From Trichaptum fuscoviolaceum (taxonomy: Eukaryota > Basidiomycota > Agaricomycetes > Hymenochaetales > Trichaptaceae), in contig CAJSYZ010000004.1 of NCBI GenBank assembly GCA_910574455.1, positions 1,612,001 to 1,676,000 of the forward strand: a stretch of 64,000 bases of DNA, written 5' to 3'. Shown here piece by piece: positions 47,345-58,129 of the stretch. The stretch's first letter is position 1; every line of letters begins with the position of its first letter. The translations under genes and the position numbers were made by a program. A model generated the notes under the pieces. That model had not been told where the DNA came from. It did no database searches and was given only the letters and a program-made list of their open reading frames with translations.

Positions 47345-48710
47345 GCTAACTAGTGCACACAACTCAGAAGATATACAATCGACTTGACTTACTCAGAATA
47401 TATGTGAAGATCAGAATCGCCGAATGAATATCGCGAAGCAACCGCATCCCTCCTGACTCGTCCTTCTTGCGCAAACGCCATAGAGATTGAAGCCTTCCGG
47501 TTCGGCCTTGGATCTCCTTGTATCGGGCAAGTGCTTCTTCTGCCGTTGGCCTTTGCTCCGGATCTTCTTTCATCATGGACGTGACTAGAGGTGTGATAAA
47601 CTCTACATTGGAATATTTCTGCGGAGGGGCAGCGTCAAGCTCAACGACTTCCAAGTATATGTTTAAGAACGCTTCCTTGAACAAGTGCCTAAGCCTAGTG
47701 AAGATGTCTTTCTTGAAGGGATCATGTGCATCACCTTTTACCATCTCAGGAACTCCTGATCTTGTCCGTCAAGTCAAAAAGCGATACGACGTATCTCGGG
47801 ATCATCAAAATACAACGATATGTCGAAGTCAATGATGTAGTATTTAACATATCCAACATCTCGCCTGCGTAGCTTTTTCGCATAGTGCTTGGCATTCGGC
47901 GAGAGCCTCGGGTCAGAGGGATGGAAGCCGCGAGGATACAGTGCATCACCCGCCATCATTATGTTGAGATAGGAAAGATCCCTTTCGAATAGATTAGTGA
48001 ATAAACAGAATAGCTGAGGGAATTACTACCTGTGAGCAACAGAACGACGATGGATATAAACCAGTCCCTATATTCCAGACGTTAGCAAATTACAGCTTGC
48101 TGAACCTTAAGCACGATCCTCTAGCATCTGGAACATGAAGTTCAATATTTCCGAGATGTCATAGAAAGCCGGATTATCGAAAGGAAGAAGGAGGGGCATA
48201 ATAATGTAGTCAACGTTGGGCTCTTCTGGGTCGGAGAAATGATCTAGGATAGGAACGCAATGGTTCATTGGATCTTGTAGTAGAGATTCACGAGTGGAAA
48301 GCATTTCCGCAATTTCTATCTCATGACTAGAATGACCAACTTGCTTAATGGCCACAACTTTGCCGTCGCTCATTCTCGTAGCAACCATGACATTCACTAT
48401 CTGTAGTGTATTGTTAGGCCGTCTAAATCTCAAATTCTACCTTTGCTACTCACATGATGTATGACCCCGTCCTCACAAAGGTACGGGTCCAGGCTGCGTG
48501 TCTTCCAAGACGGTGTCCATCCAGGTAGGAAACGCGGTCGGAGGCGATATCCTTTTGATTCAAGGAAGACAGCCCGGTCACCACTTTTCGTCGCTCGATA
48601 ACGCAAAACCATCCGCATCTAACTCGGCGTCCGTAGATACTGGAGAGAGGTTTTCCATGCTGAAGGAGTAGCAGACCCCTTATAGTGCTATCATTTAAAT
48701 AAGGCACTCC
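47345..48710 (-). pseudogene. Protein kinase pseudogene (copy 1 of a tandem pair)
   Basis: This is a decayed paralogue of the intact kinase at 49384-50895 and follows it piece by piece: FLESKGYRLRPRFLPGW, KVVAIKQVGHSSHEIEIAEM, NHCVPILDHFSDPEEP, the catalytic-loop end LSYLNIMM, then YYIIDFDISLYFDD and EDPEQRPTAEEALARYKEI. Defects against the intact copy: the DFG motif is DFD (about 47822); the donor after QMLE reads GA instead of GT (about 48117); TGA follows IRRIAF (about 47785); and a one-base loss near 47757 shifts the frame before PFKKDIF. VAIK and the segment around HR-D remain readable. It probably arose by local duplication. Confidence 0.75.
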
Positions 48711-49383
48711 CAGAAGAAGAAATATGCGCAGAATTTAGGTAGGCTATTAACCACTGACAGCTGTTATATGTGGTTCTCGTAGACAGTCGTAGCCTCGTTG
48801 CGTCGTAACCAGCCCTTGTTACTTTTCCCAAGGTTGGATAACTTGAATCCAGATGAGTCCCACATTGAGGATGAGTAGTCTTTAGTACAAGTAAGAGAAG
48901 CGTTGCTAGCAGCTGGTGCTATTGTGGAAAGATGTAATGAAGGTTCCTGAAGCGGACAAGAGTCTGAGCGGCGACCGGTGTTACTAGTATAGTGCCACTA
49001 GTTTGTCGATAGTATTGTGGCGCTGATCTATTCTCCTAGTGCACAGTCACGGTCCCTCGTATGCCAGTGGTTTGCAAGAGGCCGCGGAAGCCCTATTCTG
49101 AGAGTCCATGTTTGGTTTAGGGGAGCTTACTATTGGTAACCTCAGCTAAACTTGACGGATCCATGGATTCCATCGCGACCTACATAGTACCGTGGAGCGG
49201 GGAACTTCGGCATCAACTTTGGTAGCTAAATTTATATTCGAAACTCTTAGTGCAAAACATCCAGAGCACTTCATAGTTAGTACGAAATATGAGAAAACAG
49301 TATATATGACTTTCAGACTGACAGAACAGGGGATATAGCCGGTCATAAAGATCTGAGTTAACAACGAGAGAGGATGACTAGCT
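48711..49383. other. Spacer between the two kinase copies
   Basis: No gene supported. Confidence 0.5.
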
Positions 49384-50895
49384 TCAATTCAGCGAAGTTG
49401 CAGTAGAAGGTCCTTCTCTTTGTTTACGGGAGAGGATGTTCTTAACTGAACGCAGAAGCTTCGACAAAATACCGCGTAAGGTACGCAAAGTGTATCCTGA
49501 GAACAAAGTGAGGTTTAGAGATTATCGATTTGCAAAGAACTTACCCAGGACATATACGAAAGGCAAGATCATAATCAAGATTACCGAATGGATATTGCGC
49601 AACCGACGTTCTCGAGATGTTTCGTCATTTTTGCGTAGACGTCGAAGAGCTGCAAGCCATCCGATTTGTTTTCGAATTTGTTTGAATTGCGCAAGTGCCT
49701 CTTCTGCCCAGGGCCTTTTTGCCGGATCCTCATCCGTCATTGCATCAACAAGCGGTGATACGAAATCTACGTTCATGTAATTCTGTGTTATGATTGGGAA
49801 ATAACATGTTAGGAACGAAGCGTCTCTTGCTAATCCACAAACAGCTTACATCCAGGAAGGTCTTCTGAAATTGATTCCCGACGGTATAGATATCAACCTT
49901 GAAAGGGTCGTATTGCTCTCCAGTGTGTAGTTCAGGGACCTCTTGGTCCTGTCCGTCACGACCATAAGTCAGGTGAGGCATGTCCGAGTCGTCATAACAC
50001 AGAGACAATCCGAAGTCAATGATATAGTACCTCACATAACCAACCTCACGCCTGCGATATGGTTTTGTGTCACCTCTTGCGCTAGGTGAGATCGTCTGAT
50101 CGGAGGGGTGGAAACCACGTGGATAAAGCTTGTCACCCGACATCATGATGTTAATATACGAAAGGTCCCTTTTGTAAGTGTTAGTCATAGACGTTAAAGA
50201 TGTAGGAGATGTGGTTCAATCTCACCTGTGGGCGACAGCGCGCTCATGAATATAAACCACACCCTAAAGAGAAAGTTAAAGTCGGTTAATCTAGTGTCTG
50301 CTAAGACCAGACCAGGTTACGAACCTGCAATAGCTGCGACATGAAGTCCAACATCTCCGAGATATCGTAAAACTCGGGTTTGTCGTATTGAATTAGAAGA
50401 GGCATGACAATATAGGTGATGTCAGGCTCTGCTGGGTTGGAGAAATGATCGAGGATGGGTACGCAGTGGTTCCTTGGGTCTCTAAGGGACTCGGGAGTAG
50501 AAAGCATTACTCCGATCTCGATTTCCGAACTTTCAGTTGCAACCTGCTTGATAGCGACTTTCATCCCGTCTGAAATTCTCTTTGCATCCATAACCTTTCT
50601 GCTCTACACCAAGCTATTAGATATTATGGTCGATCAGCGAGTGAAAATGATTTACAAGATGAAACTGCCCGTCTTCGCAGAAGACCGGACTCCTGTCCCG
50701 ACCGGACCACGAAGGCTGCCAGCCAGGCCTAAATCGCGGCCGAAGGCGATATCCGCGACTTTCGACGAAGTCTGCTCTGTCTCTCCACCACATTTCTAGC
50801 CTAGTTAGAGAAAATATTCCTCCTTTCCTCAACTCATGATGCATAGTGACTTCGTCGTATCCTGGATCGACAGCCTTCGAAGATGAAGCTGCCAT
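49384..50895 (-). CDS. Protein kinase-domain protein with C-terminal TM helix (intact copy)
   Basis: Six exons (50895-50656, 50603-50325, 50263-50226, 50168-49850, 49782-49545, 49496-49384) join in frame to about 408 aa. Motifs: VAIK (ATP Lys), SEIEIGVML (candidate alpha-C Glu), VVYIHERAVAHR|DLSYIN (HRD and Asn, split by an intron), YYIIDFGLSLCYDD (DFG), a kinase C-lobe with KVDIYTVGNQFQ and DPAKRPWAEEAL. No typical GxGxxG loop is seen before VAIK. After the kinase domain, VILIMILPFVYVLGYTL is a hydrophobic helix followed by a basic tail. This type is a common expanded kinase family in Agaricomycetes; substrate unknown. The last small exon (49496-49384) is inferred from a splice site; without it the frame ends at 49522. 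Confidence 0.75.
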
Positions 50896-52455
50896 GGCTG
50901 CTGTACGTAGTATTCGACAAGTACAGCAAAAGGAGCCTGGTATCGAAAACTACAGAAGCGATGAGTGCGGAGGCACAGAAATGTAATTATCTGAAAGGGA
51001 AAGCGCTGATTGTACTGACATACTTGCAACCATGTCTCTGAGGCACATCTTCATTCCCATCACAACCATCGTTCAAATAGACAAGAACAGGACTCCGAAA
51101 CCTTAACGTCGCCGCTCTTGTTCAATTTACCATTACGGAAATGACGGCCTCTCAAGTAGTCAAACTAGTAGACAAGGACGTTGGGAGTAAATCAACATCC
51201 ATTGTTGAAGTTGCTTCGACTGGCTAGACAAGTCGCCTAAGTACATTGACATAGTTGAAGGACACAGAATGGGCTTACTGGAAGTCCTCCGGATTGAATC
51301 CGAAATGGACGTACTTACATGCGAAAGAAGAAAACATGCTGCGCCCCCTTCGCCCCTAAAGGGATGCATTTCAACAACCAACGAATGGAAACGCTCCCAG
51401 AACGGCTTGGCATCATAATGAAGCACAATCAATGAGGAGAGATGTACTCCGTGTCCTTGTGAGCTGCGGATAAGGGGAATTACCAAAGAGTATCATCGTC
51501 AGAAGAGGAAGAGAAGTCAGCAAGGTAGACAATACTTTCGCCACTCCTCTGGTAACCGCAACGGCGCCACATGTGCCCATCCGTTGCTTTATTCGCTGAG
51601 CACGGTTCTCCGTCCATCAGCGAAGCAACCGTGTTCTTTCTCTCTCCACGCTACCTGTATCGCGGCATATAAAGACTCGCTATTTCTTGTAGTTAATAAG
51701 CCAGTTAAAGTAGAAAGGCTCGGAGACAGACGCAACATACATTATGGTCACTGGTGCTAGGTCGATCCAGGCGATACATATTGATGGTAGTGAGTGATTG
51801 GGGTGTGCTGGTGCACCAATGCGATATACTACAATTTCCATTGGAATTGAGCGGGCTGTTCCATACGAGGAACATATTTGTTGGAGGTAAGCAATCGATT
51901 ACCCATGAAAACTACCTGAAAACCAAGGTCACTCGCGCTCGAGCATGAAATTATCTAAGGATCTCACGTTTGTACCACTGACATCCGCCAACCTCTTCCT
52001 TGCTGCCTCTTCCTCCTCGTACGTTCCTACCACTTCTCCCCCGACATGCACCATCCGCTTTCGACATTTTTCTCGTAGTCGAACTTGATCATGCAATTTT
52101 CCGAATACCCTTCGCCACGGTCTCCACATTAACGCCCTGGTCTTCGCTGTTATCGTCCACGCGCTAGAGCTCCTACAAAGTATTGATGGTATAGAAATCG
52201 CTGAGCTGACGTGCCCGCGGTCGTTACTCAGGCAAGCAGAACGAACGCCTAAAGAGAAGTCCTCTCAGTCTTCCATGTAAACGACAATGCCACAATACGG
52301 ACCTTAAGCGCATTGCATCAGTACTTACCATCGGTACTCCTTTGAGCGACGCTGGAGTCACATTCTGCGCCGCTCAGAGACAGAGGGCGGTATCCGAAGT
52401 TGAGGTTGCGCTTCAAGGCTAAAGTTCAAGTTGTGTTGTCTCACTGCTAGTTTTT
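50896..52455. other. Mostly empty spacer with one possible exon
   Basis: The only coding-like stretch is 52129-51929 on the minus strand (MWRPWRRVFGKLHDQVRLRE through KRLADVSGTNVRSLDNFML, ending at 51929). It reads like the end of a small basic protein, perhaps mitochondrial, but I could not build a convincing 5' part. Confidence 0.4.
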
Positions 52456-52603
52456 CCCGCTACACCCTAGCGGGTTCTAATAGCGTACTGACTTGCACCT
52501 TTCAAAAGCAAAACCTTATTTATCATGTGATTTAAGGTCTGGACCGGTCTTCGGGGAATATAAAGATCCGGTGAGTCAACTTCAAGTTGACGCCTCGGAA
52601 CCG

Positions 52604-54380
52604 AATACTAGTAATGTCTCGGATGTCCCCGAGAATCGTCTTCCTCACTATGACCTCCTCTTCGTCGTCCTTGCATTCTGCCTCGTCCTTGACTACCACA
52701 AACAAGCAGAACAAAATATACTTTCCCTATCCTTGCCCTCATTTTCAATGTCTCCCATGACCGTTTGGTGTGACTTGCAGCCTGAAGAACATGATGAAAC
52801 GGCGATGGGAGGATGAAGACTCGCCTTTGGCTGAGACAGAGAAAGCACAACTGAAGGGTAAGCTAGTCCCTGCAATGATCTTTGAGTCCAGCGGGCAAGA
52901 CATTATGAGCGCAGGTTGCTGAGGCCGTGCCCATTGCCGCAAAGTATGATTTCCCCGAGCAGTGGCTAGATCTCATTGATCCGTTCGTTTCTTCACTCTC
53001 GCCCGATGCAGCAGATTATCCGACAAACGTCTCTGTTCTCGAAACTGCTCACTCAATCTTCAAACCACGGTGTTCTGAAATACGCTCGGACTTGCTCTAT
53101 ACGACGATTAACTTCGTTTTGAGCCGCTTCTAGGGCACCTTGCTCCAAATCTTCGATCTCACCACCACCAATCTGCTGAATAGATCGGGAGCTGAAGTGA
53201 TGGTGCAGGCTCAACAAAGTGCTGAAGAAGTACCCAAACATTGAGCTGGCGAAGGTATGGGCTATCTATGTTCTGATGATAGTTGGTCTTATGTATTTTG
53301 TAGGCCCTGAAAGCGCTGGCGACGGTGCGCATGAATATTAAAGTGGAAGAGACTCTACCGCTGCCCGTCGAGAAGGGCCAGGACGCGAACTCGGCGAGGA
53401 CGTCCTCTGCACGCTGGAACGCCGCCTCGCGCTCCTCGTATCCCAGCCGGCCAAACGCGTTGTCGACGACGCTCGCCGCGTATGCCGCACACACGAGACA
53501 CACGGTGCGCGTCGCGCGACAGTTCTCGCCCTCCTTCCCGAGCGCTTCGTGAGGAGTGCGGTGCAGCGGCGCACAATGGCTTCCTTGGTGCGTGCGTCGG
53601 CTGGAGACGCTGAACGCAATGATGCACGTCGGACGCCGTACGTCGAGCTTTCGAGCCCGACTAACATGCACTAACATGCACTCAAAAACAGACTCGGACT
53701 TCGTGGCGATGTATGACAACATACAAGAAGCAGCCTGCAAACAGGGAGGCAGGACTTCTTCGCCAATGTGCGCACCGAAAACTGATCGGCCGCACAGTGC
53801 ACCGCGACGCGCCTGCACAAGACCTTCCCCATCGCCGGCGACATCTGCCGCCCACCTTTGAAGACTCGCACTGTCTTTGGCGCCGAGCAGGGAGTACTCA
53901 CCAAGTTCCTCATCAAAACTTTGATCTGTGAGCTAGTTGAGCTATATACACATCGATACCCGGAGGTCCTATCGTCTTCGAATACCTTACCGGCATGCGC
54001 ACAGCGCTGTGGGGCTTCTCGGTGGAGGTCAGGGATCTGGAATCGCATATGACGGAATGCTCAGTCAGGTACTATGCTTCCTCAGCACCGTCACCCGATC
54101 TGGAGACTACAAGGTGACATTTGCGGAGAGGGAGACGATCAATGATTTGATCAAAGGTGTAGTTGTCCCATCGTCACATTACGAGGTGCGCAAGCTTCTT
54201 CTTTCATCCCGCTCATCTCTATTGAAAGTGTCTCGACCTGCAGAGCACGAGATGGAGCAATTTGAGGGCAATCCTCTGGAGTATGTCCGAGTTGACCCTT
54301 CTTTCGCTGTTCCCTCTTCGTCCATCGCCAGGCTGACTGCGGAGGGCTCTACGCCACCTCTGTACAAGTCGGTAAGTAAT
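52604..54380 (+). pseudogene. CSE1 (exportin-2) pseudogene fragment
   Basis: Readable pieces follow the N-terminal half of CSE1/CAS, the karyopherin that returns importin-alpha to the cytoplasm: KQAEQNILSLS, LKNMMKRRWEDEDSPLAE, then VAEAVPIAAKYDFPEQWLDL, NVSVLETAHSIFKPRCSEIR, LYTTINFVLSRF, a TAG (about 53131), GTLLQIFDLTTTNLL; then, after a gap, ICELVELYTHRYPEV, SQVLCFLSTVTRSGDYK, TINDLIKGVVVP and HEMEQFEGNPLEYVRVD. Breaks include a lost base after QDIMSA (about 52913), the TAG, and frame changes near 53990-54050 and 54170. A GC-rich stretch at about 53300-53650 does not read as CSE1 and may be an insertion. Introns remain. Confidence 0.75.
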
Positions 54381-54419
54381 GCTTGTGCAATATTTATATG
54401 TTTTGGTATTTATTGAATT

Positions 54420-55980
54420 CCGCCACACAGCTCTGCGAATACGACCGCCCACCCAGCAGGATACAAGGTCCATCCCTGCGCGTTTTCAGCGCACTGTTAT
54501 CCATGCTATCTATTCAAACACTGTAGCGGTCGACCCAATTCCGTCAGCACAGTCTGCGGGCAGCTCTGGCGCGTCTGGGTCAATTTCTTCCTCTTCACCC
54601 GCGAAAAAGCAGACATTTGCTTTCCGATCAGGTACTCAGTTCTGAAACGACGCAATACCAGCTCTTTCAGGGCACTGCGGAGCCGGTTATATCACGGTTC
54701 TTAGAGGGCTTTAATTGTACCATATTGGCGTATGGCCAGACTTCTACTGTAAAACGTACGTTGCGTCATTTTTGCTCTTTATATTTCCCAGATTTTTGAC
54801 TATGAACGTATGCTAGATATTCTATGACTGGTGTCGATCTCGACTCGGATCCTGCAAACCCGCATAATGAAATGGGTATTATCCCTCGTTCAATTTCTGC
54901 CATCTTTTCGCGGGCGGCGGCTCTCAAGGAGGGGACGTGGAAATACAGTATAAAGGGATCGTTCGTCGAACTCTACAATGAGGACCTGATTGATCTTCTG
55001 AGCTTGGATGATGGGGCAGGTGGTCGTCGCGAGGTCCAGATTAGGGAGGACAAGCATGGTCATATCATTTGGGATGGGTTGAGGGAAGTACAGGTGCAGG
55101 GCACGAACGAGGTAATGGGCCTCATTCGACAGGGAACTGCTATTCGCCGGACAAATGAGACGGACATGAACGCTCAATCATCTCGCTCGCACGCAATTTT
55201 TTCTTTGACGCTTACACAACGGAAAACACTGGATCAGGTCTTCCCACCCGCTCGACAACCCCGGTGCCTCCGGGGGGCCGCTCGCCGTCCCGGTTGGCTC
55301 GTTCCGTTTTGCAGTACAGTGGTACTGTTGCAAATCGTGTTTCATCTCCTACGCTCGGTCGTCCCTCTACACCAAGTTTTGCTTCTGCTATGGGCCACGG
55401 TGGAGGACTACGGCCATGAAGCGCTATGGGATCACATTCGGCTGATGGGAAGGCTCGGAATCTGGATGAGGAAATGGTGAATGGGAGACTTTTTTGTCCA
55501 AATTCCACTTCGTGGATTTGGCAGGTTCTGAACGCGTAAGTCCAATCATCGCCCACGCGAAGTTCACGTGAACTCGCGCGTCAATAGTATACTCACGCGG
55601 CGTTAGGTATCTAGTTGAGGAGAACTGCCGCCGCCGGCGAGCGAATCAAGGAAGGCATCTCGATTAACAGCGGCCTTCTAGCCTTGAGCAATGTCATATC
55701 AGCTCTTGGCGACCCGTCGTGCGCGAAGTCGCATACCAACTCTCACATTCCCTATCGTGATTCAAAACTCACTCGACTTCTCAAAGACTCTCTCGGCGGC
55801 AATGCGCATACAGTGATGATCGCTTGTGTGAGCCCTGCGGAATGTAATGCCGCTGAGACGGTGAATACCTTGAAATATGCCAATTGTGCTCGTAATATCA
55901 AGAATAGGGCTGTTGTTACGGAAACAGAAGAAGGTTGGGATGACTTGGAGTGGTTACAAAACATGCTCATTTATGTCTAA
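54420..55980 (+). pseudogene. Kinesin motor-domain pseudogene (KIF4/KIF21 type)
   Basis: Starts abruptly at ALRIRPPTQQDTRSIPARFQ, without the usual N-terminus, then FLEGFNCTILAYGQT (P-loop region), MTGVDLDSDPANPHNEMGII, SFVELYNEDLIDLLS, NAQSSRSHAIFSLTLTQRK, FHFVDLAGSER and [38 protein letters not shown], ending at ENEEGWDD-type [14 protein letters not shown] just before a stop. The P-loop is broken: after GQTST the next codons give VKR because one G of GGT is missing (about 54750). There is a TGA near 55420 and further frame changes near 55470-55490 before FHFVDLAGSER. The neck, stalk and tail are absent. It abuts the right end of element K. Confidence 0.85.
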
Positions 55981-56173
55981 CGCCTCTCAAAGAATACCTG
56001 AAGTCCATCAACCACACTGCCGTACTCGCAGACATTTCGCCCGTCACGACGATCCCACACGCAGCCCACCCATACTCTCTTACCCCGTATATAGCTCATC
56101 CCTGCTCTAAATGTACTTAAATAAATGAATAATATTAATTCTTTCAAGAATCTAATAACATTAACCAATCCTT

Positions 56174-56235
56174 GGTAGCGGGCTCTGCTGTGCACCCACA
56201 GCGTTCGCAATTATTCCCGCTACCCCTTGGGTAGC
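56174..56235. repeat. Element junction K/A: two hairpins and inverted arms
   Basis: GGTAGCGGG at 56174-56182, then hairpin CTGTG/CACAG (56188-56201), then CCCGC at 56216 and hairpin GCTACCC-CTT-GGGTAGC (56219-56235). Confidence 0.8.
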
Positions 56236-58112
56236 TGGGTATTCTTAGGGTATGCAACCGTGTCCAGCGCCCGCCAAAAGTCAAAAGGTCACGTGAAATT
56301 GCCTGTAAAGGGAATTCCTTCTTCTTAAGGAAGGCGTTCCATTCGAAGGTTCTGATGCACGCGACAAGTAATAAAAAGCAATGACGTCATCTGAGACATT
56401 GCGCCGCGCGCTCCGTCCTCGCCATCGCCGCCAACGCTTAGCGTGTGTTCTCTTTCTTGTTCTTCTTGTTGGACTCACCTATTGGCACTCCTAATGGCGG
56501 CGCGTCCTCTCTGACGGAACGGCAAACGATTCGACTTTACCCACGGCGCCTGTGCAAAGCGACACTCCCCCAGTACTGACCTCTTTGAAGACCGGGAGGA
56601 TGTTGCAAGACGCACACATTTCGATCCAGAGTTGAGACTGGAGAATGCAGGATAGAGGAAGATTTGGATGACCTGTTTGGAAATGAGGACGAAGAAGCAG
56701 ATGGGCCACAGCACCAACGGTATGTATGACTTGACTCTCGGATGCTTGCAATGCTTATTTGCTATGTAACACAGAAGTAGCCTCTTTCAATCCGTTGGAC
56801 GCAATCAGTTGGACGCAAAAGGTTCGAGACCCTATCGCGGGAGAGCTACAGCACAGGAAAAATCTGAGAATGAGGAGGGCGAACCAGACGGCTCGTTGTC
56901 GACCTGAAGCATGCCGTGCTTTCAATACCAGCTATACTAACGCCGAGAAGCTCAGATGGCAATGTAAGCAAATGACTTCGTTTAGTATTAGTGTGCTTAT
57001 TGGGACGATTTAGATTCTTCGACATCCATCAAGCTTTTGAAGGCGCTGCGCAGCAAATGCCTCTTCAGCGGTGAGGCATGTCCTCGCTATCGCATTCAAA
57101 CGGCCAATCGCGGGCGCTTTCCCAAAGCCAAAGCCAAAGCCGAACGCCAAACCGACAAATGAAGGGCCTATCGTCGGACTCGCGCCACCACCATCCAGAA
57201 CGCTACGGCTACCACCACTAGCACGACGGCAGCGGACGAGGCTGCTGTGGACGCATGGATCCGTGAAATCCTTATTGCGGGCTCTCCCACCGTGTCGACG
57301 GCGGCTCTTCCTGCTCACCGCGAGCAAAACTCAAAGACGGCCGCCCTTCCCGCCTCCGAGATGGCGCCCGGAGCGCCGTTGATGAGTAGGTCATTAGAGG
57401 CTGTTCCTGCTGACTGGGAGAACGATGTGGAAATTCAGAGATTACTAGACCTTCTTCCAGTGGTTTCATCCGATGGAGATATGAGCAGGCATGGCAGAGG
57501 ACGACGGACCCGCGGCCATACCCCACACAGCATGGCTGTCCTGGACTGCGCGGGGGTGGATGCTCTTCCCACTGCTGCTGACTCCACTCTTTTGGTTCGC
57601 TCGTCTTACACCGCGCCTTGTAGCCGTCGTAGGTTCGGCTCGGGCAGTTGCGCTCGACGAGGGCGCGGTCGTTGGGCAGGACGGCGATGGGGGCGTGGTT
57701 GTACTGTGCGCCGGAGTGGGCTGGGCATGTCTGGGTGAGCGAGGGCGCAGGCGGGAAGTCGACCTGGGGCTGCTCAGACGGGTAGGGCAGTACAGGCGCG
57801 AGGGTCTGTTGGCCCGCTACTGTGACCACCTGGATCTACCTCCCAATTTTGAGGCCATTTGCGGTGATGTGAACAGGCTTTCCCGTAACCAGTGCACTGA
57901 TGAAAGCCATGGCCTTGTTTCAGTTGCTGGGAGTGACTTCTACTTTACATGCCACCTTCTTGGGCAGTCGAAGTTCGCGAAGGATTCAAATGTACAGATA
58001 ATAATAGTCTTCTGTATCAAAAAAAGATTTTTTCTTTCTTTCCGTAACACTTCATACCCATCTCCGGGTAGCGGGCTCTGCTGTGAGGAACTCGCAGCCA
58101 CTAACTGCTTGT
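56216..58112 (+). mobile_element. Hairpin-ended element A
   Basis: Left end CCCGCTACCCC with hairpin at 56219-56235; right end GGGTAGCGGG (58066-58075), hairpin GCTGTGAG-GAA-CTCGCAGC (58080-58098) and tail CTAACTGCTTGT to 58112. Inside, the + strand has an ATGGCGGCGCG start-like block (56492-56535) nearly identical to one in element C, then coding-like debris: TFEDREDVARRTHFDPELRL-type sequence with an acidic EEDLDDLFGNEDEEADGPQ, and AVPADWENDVEIQRLLDLLP near 57420. A 185-codon antisense frame (57829-57272) is of doubtful meaning. I cannot name the captured gene. Confidence 0.65.
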
Positions 58113-58129
58113 TCCTCAAATGGTGAATT

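Larger units (their letters stand above)
52456..56215 (+). mobile_element. Hairpin-ended gene-capture element K (CSE1 + kinesin fragments)
   Basis: Starts with CCCGCTA, CACCC, TAGCGGG (a 7-bp hairpin at 52456-52474) and ends with GGTAGCGGG (56174-56182), the inverted copy, followed by a CTGTG/CACAG hairpin (56188-56201). Further left-end similarity to its neighbours (a TCATGTGA word where the others have TCACGTGA) supports common origin. Cargo is a broken CSE1 piece and a broken kinesin piece in the same orientation. No transposase, Rep or helicase seen. Exact right boundary is uncertain by about 15 bp because the TAACTGCTTGT tail of the other copies is degraded here. Confidence 0.6.

Noticed and set aside
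57272..57829. 185-codon antisense ORF in element A as a real gene
   Set aside because: No recognisable motif, no splice context, GC-rich sequence where chance open frames are expected; kept only as a remark.
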